Shown: piece by piece, positions 18,329 to 25,308 of the stretch
How positions within the stretch are numbered: the first letter of the stretch is position 1
How the letters are laid out: the number at the start of each line of letters is the position of its first letter
The notes under the pieces: generated by a model
What the model saw: only the letters and a program-made list of their open reading frames with translations
Databases searched by the model: none
Told to the model about the DNA's origin: nothing
Position numbers and translations under genes: made by a program
From: Micromonospora sp. CB01531
GTDB lineage: Bacteria; Actinomycetota; Actinomycetes; Mycobacteriales; Micromonosporaceae
Direction of reading: 5' to 3'
Length of the DNA: 64,000 nucleotides
NCBI RefSeq assembly: GCF_001905095.1
Contig: NZ_LWLS01000065.1
Location: 61,909 to 125,908, forward strand

Positions 18329-18781
18329 TCAGAGCGCCAGCTTCATCCCCTCGTGGCTGGCCACGAAGCCGAGGTTGCGGTAAAAACGGTGCGCGTCGGC
18401 GCGGGTCTTGTCGGTGGTGAGCTGCACCAGCGCGCAGCCCCGCGCCCGGGCCTGGTCGATGGCCCAGGTCATCAGCTGCCGCCCCAACCCCCGGCCGCGC
18501 AGGTCGGAGCGGACCCGGACCGACTCGATCAGCGACCGCTCGGCGCCGTGTCGGCCCAGCCCCGGGATGTACGTGATCTGCATGCAGCCGACCAGCTCGC
18601 CACCGGCCTCCGCGACCACCAGGTGGTTGCGCGGATCGGCGGCGATGTCGGCGAACGCCTTCTCGTACGCGTCGTCGACCTCGGTGAAGTCGCGGGCCTT
18701 GCCCAGCACGTCATCGGCGAGGAGGGCGATGATGGCCGGCAGGTCCGCGCGGACCGCCTCCCGGAAGATCGTGTCGGTCAT
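18329..18781 (-). CDS. GNAT family N-acetyltransferase
   Basis: The 150-residue protein shows the complete GNAT fold pattern. The N-terminal strand/helix is FREAVRADLPAIIALLADD, the central strand is LVVAEAGGELVGCMQITYIPGL, and the acetyl-CoA loop is VRSDLRGRGLGRQLMTWAI at about residues 93-111. The C-terminus is TTDKTRADAHRFYRNLGFVASHEGMKL. The acceptor is unknown; this subgroup includes enzymes acting on amino-acid or small amine substrates. ATG 18781 was selected because the homologous region starts right after it. Confidence 0.88.
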   Translation of the reverse strand: MTDTIFREAVRADLPAIIALLADDVLGKARDFTEVDDAYEKAFADIAADPRNHLVVAEAGGELVGCMQITYIPGLGRHGAERSLIESVRVRSDLRGRGLGRQLMTWAIDQARARGCALVQLTTDKTRADAHRFYRNLGFVASHEGMKLAL

Positions 18782-18822
18782 GCCGGCAGCGTGACACAGC
18801 GACAGCCGGCGATGGGCGGTGG

Positions 18823-20412
18823 TCAGCGCGCCGGGCAGCGCAGCCCCGCCCGGGGCACGGTCAGCGAGATCAGGTACGCGTCGACGGCGGCCGTGATGCA
18901 GGCGGTCTGCGGGTATGCCGTGTGCCCCTCGCCCTCCCAGGTGAGCACCTGCCCGACGCCCAGCATCGAGGCCAACGCGGCGGTCTGCTCGTACGGGGTG
19001 GCCGGGTCGCCGGTGGTGCCGACCACCACGATCGGCGGGGCGCCGGCCGCCTTCCCGGTCGGGTACGGATCCCGCCCCCCGGGCCACTCGACGCAGCCGA
19101 ACATGCCCACCGCCAGGGCCGGACCGAACAGCGGATACTTCGCCCGCCACTGGGACTGGAGCTGGCGGATCTGCTGCGGGCTCGGCTTCTCGGTCTCGTC
19201 CGCGCAGTTGACCGCCATGTTGGCGTCGAACAGGTTCGAGTAGTGCCCGTCGTCGCCGCGGCCGGCGTACGCGTCGGCCAGCTTGAACACCCCGGTCGGG
19301 TCGCCGCCCTGCAACGCGTCGATCGCCCGGGCCAGCTCCTGCCAGCCCGCCTCGGTGTAGAGGGACGAGATGACCGCGTAGAACACCCATCCCGCGGTGG
19401 CCTCCCGGCCGTCGCGGCTGCGGACCGGGGAGACCTTGGCCTTATCGATGGCGCTGGTGACGGCGGCCCGGGCGTCCGGCGCGATCGGACAGCGGCCGGC
19501 GTTGTCCGCGCACCAGCGGGCGAAGTTGTCGAAGGCCCGCTCGAAGCCCTTCGCCTGGCTCTCCGACCCGGCGATGAGCTTCTGCTGCGGGTCCACCGCG
19601 CCGTCGAGCACCAGCGCCCGCACCCGCTTGGGGTAGAGCTGGGCGTACACGGCGCCCAGCAGGGTGCCGTACGAGTAGCCGAGGTAGGTCAGCTTCTCGT
19701 CGCCGACCGCGGCGCGCACCGCGTCCATGTCCCGGGCGGCCTGCTCGGTGCCGTAGAGCGGGAGCTGGTCGCCGTACTTCGTGCCGCAGCCGGTGCCGAT
19801 CCGCCGGTTGAGCGCGGCCAACCCGTCGAACGACGCCTGGCTCTGCGGGTCGGGGTCGTAGCCGAAGCTGGCGTCCAGGTCGGCGTCGGAGATGCACTTG
19901 ACCGGGCTGGACCGGGACACCCCGCGCGGGTCGAACCCGACGATGTCGAAGCGGTCGGTCACCGCGGCCGGCAGCCCGCCGAACGCCGGGCCGAAGGAGA
20001 GGTAGACGGCGGTGTCCACGCCGGAGGCGCCGGGACCGCCGGGGTTGACCACCAGCGAGCCGATCCGATCGTGCTGCTTGTTCGACCGGATCCGGATCAG
20101 CGAGATCTCGAAGGTCTCACCGGCCCCCGGCCCGGCCGTCGCGCCGGTGGCGGCACCGTTGCCCCAGTTCCGGGGCACGGCGATCCGGGCGCACTCGTAG
20201 CGCATGCCCGGTGCGCCCCGGCCCACCAGCTCGTCGGGGACCTCCGGGCAGGCGCGCCAGGTCGGGGCGGTGCCCGGGGCGGCCGCCGGGCCCTGGCTCT
20301 CGGTGCGCGGGGCGAGGGCCGGCAGCGTGCAGCCGGCGGTGAGCACCACCGCGGCGGCGAACCCGGCCAGGCCGGGTCGGACCCGGCGGATCCGGTCGGA
20401 GAAGCGGGTCAC
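18823..20412 (-). CDS. Secreted lipoprotein alpha/beta hydrolase, TAP-like tripeptidyl aminopeptidase
   Basis: The 529-residue protein is an exported serine hydrolase of the SlpD/SlpE/TAP family that removes short peptides from protein N-termini. The GTG start at 20412 follows GGAAGG and gives a signal peptide with a lipobox ending LTAGC at about residue 27, so it should be lipid-anchored. The nucleophile elbow is GYSYGT, the acid is in GTTGDPATPYEQ and the histidine is in EGHTAYPQTACI. The C-terminal TAP-like domain around the last 100 residues is present. An in-frame upstream ATG at 20433 would also keep the signal. It is complete and likely acts on the outer face of the membrane. Confidence 0.9.
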   Translation of the reverse strand: MTRFSDRIRRVRPGLAGFAAAVVLTAGCTLPALAPRTESQGPAAAPGTAPTWRACPEVPDELVGRGAPGMRYECARIAVPRNWGNGAATGATAGPGAGETFEISLIRIRSNKQHDRIGSLVVNPGGPGASGVDTAVYLSFGPAFGGLPAAVTDRFDIVGFDPRGVSRSSPVKCISDADLDASFGYDPDPQSQASFDGLAALNRRIGTGCGTKYGDQLPLYGTEQAARDMDAVRAAVGDEKLTYLGYSYGTLLGAVYAQLYPKRVRALVLDGAVDPQQKLIAGSESQAKGFERAFDNFARWCADNAGRCPIAPDARAAVTSAIDKAKVSPVRSRDGREATAGWVFYAVISSLYTEAGWQELARAIDALQGGDPTGVFKLADAYAGRGDDGHYSNLFDANMAVNCADETEKPSPQQIRQLQSQWRAKYPLFGPALAVGMFGCVEWPGGRDPYPTGKAAGAPPIVVVGTTGDPATPYEQTAALASMLGVGQVLTWEGEGHTAYPQTACITAAVDAYLISLTVPRAGLRCPAR

Positions 20413-20446
20413 GTGGCAGCCTTCCGTGATCATATCAACGGCCAGG

Positions 20447-21559
20447 CTACGCCCGACCGGACGCGCTGCCGATGGTCGCCGCCGGATCCCCGCGCAGCAC
20501 CTGGTCGACGTCGTAGCGGATCGGGCGCTCCAGCTGGTCGTAGCGGCAGGAGCGGGGATCACGGTCGGGGCGCCAGCGGACGAACTGGGCGGTGTGCCGC
20601 AGCCGGTCACCCTCCATCGCGTCGTAGCCGACCTCGGCCACCAGCTCCGGGCGCAGCGGCTCCCACTCCAGGTTCTTGGTGCCGGTCCACCGGCTCACCC
20701 CGCCCGGGATGCGCTGGCCCCGCTCGTGGTCGCCGTGCACCCACGGGTGGTCCCCGCCGACGTCGCGGTAGGGCTCCAGCTCGTCCAGCAGCTCCTTGCG
20801 CCGGGCCGCGGTGAACGACGAGCTGACCCCGATATGGTGCAGCACGCCGGCGTCGTCGTAGAGGCCGAGCAGCAGCGAGCCGACCACCGGGCCGGACTTG
20901 TGCCAGCGGAAGCCGGCCACCACCACGTCGGCGGTGCGGGCGTGCTTGACCTTGAACATCAGCCGTTTGCCCGGCTCGTACGGCAGGTCGGCCGGCTTGA
21001 CGATGAGCCCGTCCAGCCCGGCCCCCTCGAACACGTCGAACCAGCGCCGAGCCGTCTCCGGGTCGGTGGTGATCTGGGTGACGTGCACCGGCGGGCGGAC
21101 CTTGGCTAGGGCCTGCTCCAGCCCGGCCCGCCGCTCCGGGTAGGGCCGGTCGGTGAACAGCTCGTCGTCGAGGGCGAGCAGGTCGAACGCGACGAAGTCG
21201 GCCGGGATGGTCTCGGCGAGCAGCTTCACCCGGGAGGCGGCCGGGTGGATCCGCTGGGCGAGCAGCTCGAAGTCGAGCCGGGGCTGGCCGCTCGGGCCGT
21301 CGCGGCGGATCACGATCAGCTCGCCGTCGACCGCGCACCGGGGCGGGAGTTGGCGCCGTGCCTGCTCGACCACCTCCGGGAAGTAGCGGGTCATCGTCTT
21401 ACCGCCCCGGCTGGCCAGCTCGACCTCGTCGCCGTCGCGGAAGATGATGCAGCGGAAGCCGTCCCATTTCGGCTCGTACGTCATGCCGGGGGCGGTGGGC
21501 AGCTGGGGCACGCTCTTGGCCAGCATCGGCTCGACCGGCGGATTGATCGGCAGGTCCAC
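20447..21559 (-). CDS. ligC: ATP-dependent DNA ligase (LigC type)
   Basis: The 370-residue enzyme carries the adenylation lysine Lys31 in motif I (PKWDGFR). Further nucleotidyltransferase motifs are SRGGKTMTRYFPE, VDGELIVIR, DFVAFDLLAL, GLDGLIVKP and FKVKHARTADVVV. The C-terminal OB domain (about 220-340) follows. Length and order match mycobacterial LigC, an accessory ligase linked to base-excision repair and backup end joining. ATG 21559 is the first start in frame. It is not adjacent to the LigD-type polymerase at 8.7 kb, but both proteins could join the same repair route. No phosphoesterase domain is present. Confidence 0.92.
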   Translation of the reverse strand: MDLPINPPVEPMLAKSVPQLPTAPGMTYEPKWDGFRCIIFRDGDEVELASRGGKTMTRYFPEVVEQARRQLPPRCAVDGELIVIRRDGPSGQPRLDFELLAQRIHPAASRVKLLAETIPADFVAFDLLALDDELFTDRPYPERRAGLEQALAKVRPPVHVTQITTDPETARRWFDVFEGAGLDGLIVKPADLPYEPGKRLMFKVKHARTADVVVAGFRWHKSGPVVGSLLLGLYDDAGVLHHIGVSSSFTAARRKELLDELEPYRDVGGDHPWVHGDHERGQRIPGGVSRWTGTKNLEWEPLRPELVAEVGYDAMEGDRLRHTAQFVRWRPDRDPRSCRYDQLERPIRYDVDQVLRGDPAATIGSASGRA

Positions 21560-21695
21560 GGCGACCAGTCAATCAGACGCCACCGACAGTGGTGAGGCAG
21601 ATCACCGGTGGCGTCGGGCGGCGTGTCCCCGGACGGGCCGGTTCGTCACCCCCGACCGGATGGTGAAACCGCAGGTCAGGGCTACCGTTCGCCGC

Positions 21696-21908
21696 GTGCC
21701 GGAGTGGATCTGCGGATGCTGTGGACGCTGGCGGGTCAGTTTGGAGCTGATCCGCGGGCGGTACCGCTACCGGCTGGTGCACCGCTACCGCCCGGACCAG
21801 GGCGGCGGCGCCAACGTCATCGGCGAGGTCGCCTCGGTGGCGGAGCTGGAGGAGCTGCTCCGCCGGTACGCCCCGGTGAGCCTGGCCGACCTCCACGAGG
21901 CCGCGTAG
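21696..21908 (+). CDS. Small cysteine-containing protein of unknown function
   Basis: The 70-residue product begins VPEWICGCCGRWRVSLELIRG and ends in a helical leucine-rich segment (SVAELEELLRRYAPVSLADLHE). The CxCC cluster at the N-terminus could bind a metal, but two further ligands are not obvious. I do not recognise the family. The GTG at 21696 is preferred because a TACCGT -10-like hexamer lies eight bases before it, which would fit a leaderless transcript. An in-frame ATG at 21660 would add 12 residues. It is divergent from the ligase and 63 bp upstream of the DUF1990 gene. Confidence 0.6.
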   Translation: MPEWICGCCGRWRVSLELIRGRYRYRLVHRYRPDQGGGANVIGEVASVAELEELLRRYAPVSLADLHEAA

Positions 21909-21971
21909 CCGCCCGCCCGCCCGGGTGCGGGCCGTAGGCTGGCGCTGTCCCCGCGCGAGGAGGTGGCCGCC

Positions 21972-22472
21972 GTGCCGGAGCTGACGTACCCCGAGGTGGG
22001 GGCGACCCGCGAGGGCGCGCTGCCGGCCGGCTATCACCACCTGCGCCACCGGGTCCGGCTGCCGGACGGCGGCTTTCCCACCGCCGCCGAGGCGGTGCTC
22101 GACTGGCGGCTGCACCGGGCCGCCGGGGTGGTGATGCGCACCGACGCGCCACGCGCCGCCGCGGGCGTGCGGGTCACCCCGGGGCTCGGCGTCGGCCCGC
22201 TGCGGATCTGGGGCCCGACGGAGGTGGTCTGGACGGCGGACGAGCCGGACCGGGCTGGTTTCGGCTACGGCACCCTGCCCGGGCATCCCGAGATCGGCGA
22301 GGAGGCGTTCGTGGTCACCCGGGCGGCCGACGGGGTCTGGTTCGAGGTGACCACGTTCAGCCGCCCGGCCCGCTGGTACCTCCGGGCCGCCGGTCCGCTC
22401 GCCCAGGCCGTGCAGCACGGCTACGCCTGGTGGCTCGGCCGCACCCTGCGCCGGCTCTGCGCCCGGGGCTGA
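21972..22472 (+). CDS. DUF1990 family protein
   Basis: The 166-residue protein matches DUF1990 along its length. It shows ELTYPEVGATREGALPAGY at the start, RVTPGLGVGPLRIWGPTEVVW in the middle and the highly typical FGYGTLPGHPEIGEEAFVV segment at about residues 97-115. A helical C-terminus (AQAVQHGYAWWLGRTLRRL) follows. Members resemble START/SRPBCC-like lipid-binding proteins but have no proven role. The GTG at 21972 is chosen because GAGGAGG at 21957-21963 lies eight bases upstream; the GTG at 21963 would overlap that site. Confidence 0.85.
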   Translation: MPELTYPEVGATREGALPAGYHHLRHRVRLPDGGFPTAAEAVLDWRLHRAAGVVMRTDAPRAAAGVRVTPGLGVGPLRIWGPTEVVWTADEPDRAGFGYGTLPGHPEIGEEAFVVTRAADGVWFEVTTFSRPARWYLRAAGPLAQAVQHGYAWWLGRTLRRLCARG

Positions 22473-22497
22473 CCCGCGCCCCGGCTCGTCGGGCCGG

Positions 22498-23409
22498 TCA
22501 GTAGCCGGCGAAGGAACGGATGGTGGCGCGGGGGCCGTACCTCGGCGCCTGGATGCCGGCCGCCTCCAGCAGCAGGCAGACCCGCCCCCGGTGGCCGCGG
22601 AACGGCTCCAGCAGCGCCAGCATCCGGGCGTCGTTCCCGCGCGGCTCCCCGGCGAGGGCCCAGGCCACGGTGTTCGGGATGTGGTAGTCGCCGACGCTGA
22701 CCGCGTCCGGGTCGCCGTACGCGATCCGGACCACCTCGGCGGCGGTCCACGGGCCGATCCCGGGGATCGCGGTGAGCCGGCGGGTGGCCTCGACGGTGTC
22801 GGCGCACTGCTCCAGCCGTTCAGCGGCGGCGGCCGCGCGGCGCAGCGTCTCGGCCCGCCGCTGCTCCACCCCGAACGGGTGGAAGACCCAGTACGGGGTG
22901 GCCGCCACCGCCGCCGCCGGCGGCGGCAGGAGCAGCGACAGGGGTCCCGGCGCCGGCTCCCGGAAGTGCCGGACCGTCGCCGCGTACGCCCGGTACGCCT
23001 CCTTGCCGGTGACCTTCTGCTCCAGCACCGCCCGCAACAGGCGGGGGAAGACCTGGCCGGTGGCCGGCATCCGCAGCCCGTGGTGCTCGCGGGCCAGCCG
23101 GGCCACCACCGGGTGCGCGGCGGCGAGGTCGGCGAACCCGGTCAGGTCGTCCCGGAGCCCGGCGATCGCGTCGGCCCGCTCGACGACCCAGTCCGCTCCC
23201 GGCCCGTACCCCTCGACGACCAACTCGTCCCCGGCGGGGCGCAGCGCGAGCGTGGCCGGCCCGGCCGGGGTGCGGGTGGCCCACCAGAAGGCGCCGCCGG
23301 CGACCCGCGCGCACGGGTCGTACGGGCTGAACGTGAGCGACCGGACCGACCTGGCCAGCCGGTAGCCGGCCGGGGGGCGCAGCGTCCGGTGGGCGGCGGG
23401 GGAGGTCAC
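22498..23409 (-). CDS. DNA-3-methyladenine glycosylase II-like (AlkA family)
   Basis: The 303-residue protein has an HhH-GPD base-excision fold. The helix-hairpin-helix is LTAIPGIGPWTAAEVV at about residues 213-228 and the catalytic aspartate is in SVGDYHIPN. The GQVFPRLLRAVLEQKVTGKEAYRAY segment corresponds to the substrate-pocket helices. It would excise alkylated purines in genomic DNA. There is no iron-sulfur cysteine cluster, which argues against a Nth/MutY enzyme, and no Ada domain. Start is at 23409. It lies near other repair genes (ligase, SbcCD/NurA) but in its own short transcription unit. Confidence 0.87.
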   Translation of the reverse strand: MTSPAAHRTLRPPAGYRLARSVRSLTFSPYDPCARVAGGAFWWATRTPAGPATLALRPAGDELVVEGYGPGADWVVERADAIAGLRDDLTGFADLAAAHPVVARLAREHHGLRMPATGQVFPRLLRAVLEQKVTGKEAYRAYAATVRHFREPAPGPLSLLLPPPAAAVAATPYWVFHPFGVEQRRAETLRRAAAAAERLEQCADTVEATRRLTAIPGIGPWTAAEVVRIAYGDPDAVSVGDYHIPNTVAWALAGEPRGNDARMLALLEPFRGHRGRVCLLLEAAGIQAPRYGPRATIRSFAGY

Positions 23410-23491
23410 CCGGTCACTCTGCCACGCGGACCATCAGCCGGCCCCCACGGGCATGGCCGCCGGGGCGATACGGAGCGGTCCGCCGGACGGA

Positions 23492-24349
23492 TCAACGGCG
23501 CACGGAAAAAATCCCGGGTGGCGGCGGAGTGGAATCCCGGGCGTCGGCGTCCCGCACCACCGCAGCGCCCCCGGCGAACCGGTCCAGCTCGTCGCCCGCC
23601 AGCACCCGGCCCGGAAACCAGTCGCCGGCGGCCCGCCGGGACAGCTCCGCCACCGGCGGGTCGACCCGCGACGCGACCAGCACCAGGTTGCCGTAGCGGC
23701 GCCCCCGCAGCACCGCCGCGTCGCTGACCAGACAGGCCCGGGGCAGCACCGCACGAACCGTGGCGACCTGGGCGCGGGCGTGCCGCAACGGCGGGCCGTC
23801 GGCGATGTTCGCCAGATAGAAACCACCCGGACGGAGCACCCGGGCCACCTCGGCGGCGTACTCCACCGAGGTCAGGTGCGCCGGGGTGCGGGCACCGGCG
23901 AAGACGTCCGCCACCACCAGGTCGTACCTGGCCTCCCCGCTGGCGGTGAGGGTGGCCCGGGCGTCCGCCACCCGTACCCGCAGTCGCGCCTCGGCGGGCC
24001 ACGGCAGCGCCCGGCGGACCAGCTCCACCAGCGCGCCGTCCACCTCGGACACCCGCTGCGTCGAACCCGGACGGGTGGCCGAGACGTACCGGGGCAGGGT
24101 CAGCGCGCCCCCGCCCAGGTGCAGCACCCGCAGCGGGGTGCCGGCCGGGGCGACCAGGTCGATCGCCGCGGCCAGCCGCCGGACGTACTCGAACTCCAGG
24201 TGCGTCGGATCCGCCAGATCCACATGAGACTGCGGTGCGCCGTCGAGCAGCAGCGTCCAGGAACCCGGCCGGTCCGGGTCGGGCACCAGCTCGGCCTGCC
24301 CGGTGTCGACCTGCTCGACCACCCGGTCCGCACCGCGTCGCCGGCCCAT
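23492..24349 (-). CDS. Spermidine synthase-like SAM-dependent methyltransferase fold protein
   Basis: The 285-residue protein has a Rossmann SAM-binding core: VLHLGGGALTLPRYVS (motif I) at about residues 76-91, RVSEVDGALVELVRRAL (motif II acidic residue), and YDLVVADVFAGARTPAHLTS. It resembles fused spermidine-synthase-like proteins of actinobacteria, but the putrescine-binding aspartates are not all evident, so true spermidine synthase activity is doubtful. Its ATG shares one base with the upstream NurA-like stop (TGATG), so it ends the repair operon and is translationally coupled. The link may be functional or a passenger effect. Confidence 0.75.
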   Translation of the reverse strand: MGRRRGADRVVEQVDTGQAELVPDPDRPGSWTLLLDGAPQSHVDLADPTHLEFEYVRRLAAAIDLVAPAGTPLRVLHLGGGALTLPRYVSATRPGSTQRVSEVDGALVELVRRALPWPAEARLRVRVADARATLTASGEARYDLVVADVFAGARTPAHLTSVEYAAEVARVLRPGGFYLANIADGPPLRHARAQVATVRAVLPRACLVSDAAVLRGRRYGNLVLVASRVDPPVAELSRRAAGDWFPGRVLAGDELDRFAGGAAVVRDADARDSTPPPPGIFSVRR

Positions 24350-25308
24350 CAGCGGCGGATCCCCCGGGCGGCCGCGGTCAGCACCCGGTGCAGCAGGCGG
24401 GCGTCGCCGAGCAGCCTGCGCAGCCGGCGCTCCAGGCCGGCGATCGGGATCAGGTTCTGCGGGGCCCGCGGATCCTTGTACGGGGTGGAGGCGAACCGGG
24501 GCAGGGTGACCAGGGCGAGGTCGGCCAGCTCGATCGCCTCGGCCGGGGTCAGCTCGGCGGAACACTCCATCCGGACGATGCCCGCCCAGGGCGCGCCCCC
24601 GGCCACCGGCAGCCGCAGATACCAGGAATAGCCGCCCCACGCGGTCTCCAGCCGGAACACCGGGCAGCGCTGCCCCGGGGCCAACCCGGTGACCACCGCG
24701 GTCAGCCGCGCGTCCAGGTACTGGCTGTGCTGCGTCTTGATGTAGCCCAGAGTGCGCGGCAGGTGCCGGCGGCTGCGCAGCGGGCCGTCCACCACCAGCA
24801 GGTCACCATCGGTACGCGCGGCGTCGGAGACCGCCACCTCCAGCGCCGTCAGCGGGGCCTGCACCGCGGCCGGCAGCTTGCTCAGCTCACCGGTGCCGCC
24901 GACCCGATGCACCGGGTAGCGGATCTGCCCGGCCACCACGTCCTGCGCGGAGGGGCTGGCGGTGAACAGGCCCCGGCCCACCTGGGCCCCGGCCAGCTCC
25001 GCCGCGCCGCGCTCCAGGTCGCAGCGCACCACGCCGGCGGCGTACGAGGCAGCGATGCCCGGGAACGAGCCGCCGTCGTCCTCGGCCGTCCAGACGCTCG
25101 CGTCGATCCGGCGTACCCCGTCGACCAGTAGCACCACGTCCGGGGCGAGCACGTCCCGCCGGGCGTCGATCGCCCGCCAGTCCGTCGCCGGCAGCTCGAC
25201 GCCGACGTCGACCTGGGCGCTGCTCGGCGCCGCCGGTCCGCCCCCGCCGGCTGCCTCGAACGACGCCCCGTACGCCGGATCCCACGCGTCGACGTAGAAC
25301 CGCGTCAC
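24349..25308 (-). CDS. NurA domain nuclease-like protein
   Basis: The 319-residue protein resembles NurA nucleases, which work with the HerA translocase to resect DNA ends. The acidic active-site region appears as TRFYVDAWDPAYG at the N-terminus and VVLLVDGVRRIDASVW at about residues 57-72. The later DGDLLVVDGPLRSRRHLPRTLGYIKTQHSQYL segment is also typical. Metal-binding residues are inferred from motif position. The GTG start at 25308 overlaps the sbcC stop (GTGA) and its stop overlaps the next gene. A HerA-like ATPase lies upstream in the same run, which strongly supports the assignment. Confidence 0.8.
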   Translation of the reverse strand: MTRFYVDAWDPAYGASFEAAGGGGPAAPSSAQVDVGVELPATDWRAIDARRDVLAPDVVLLVDGVRRIDASVWTAEDDGGSFPGIAASYAAGVVRCDLERGAAELAGAQVGRGLFTASPSAQDVVAGQIRYPVHRVGGTGELSKLPAAVQAPLTALEVAVSDAARTDGDLLVVDGPLRSRRHLPRTLGYIKTQHSQYLDARLTAVVTGLAPGQRCPVFRLETAWGGYSWYLRLPVAGGAPWAGIVRMECSAELTPAEAIELADLALVTLPRFASTPYKDPRAPQNLIPIAGLERRLRRLLGDARLLHRVLTAAARGIRR

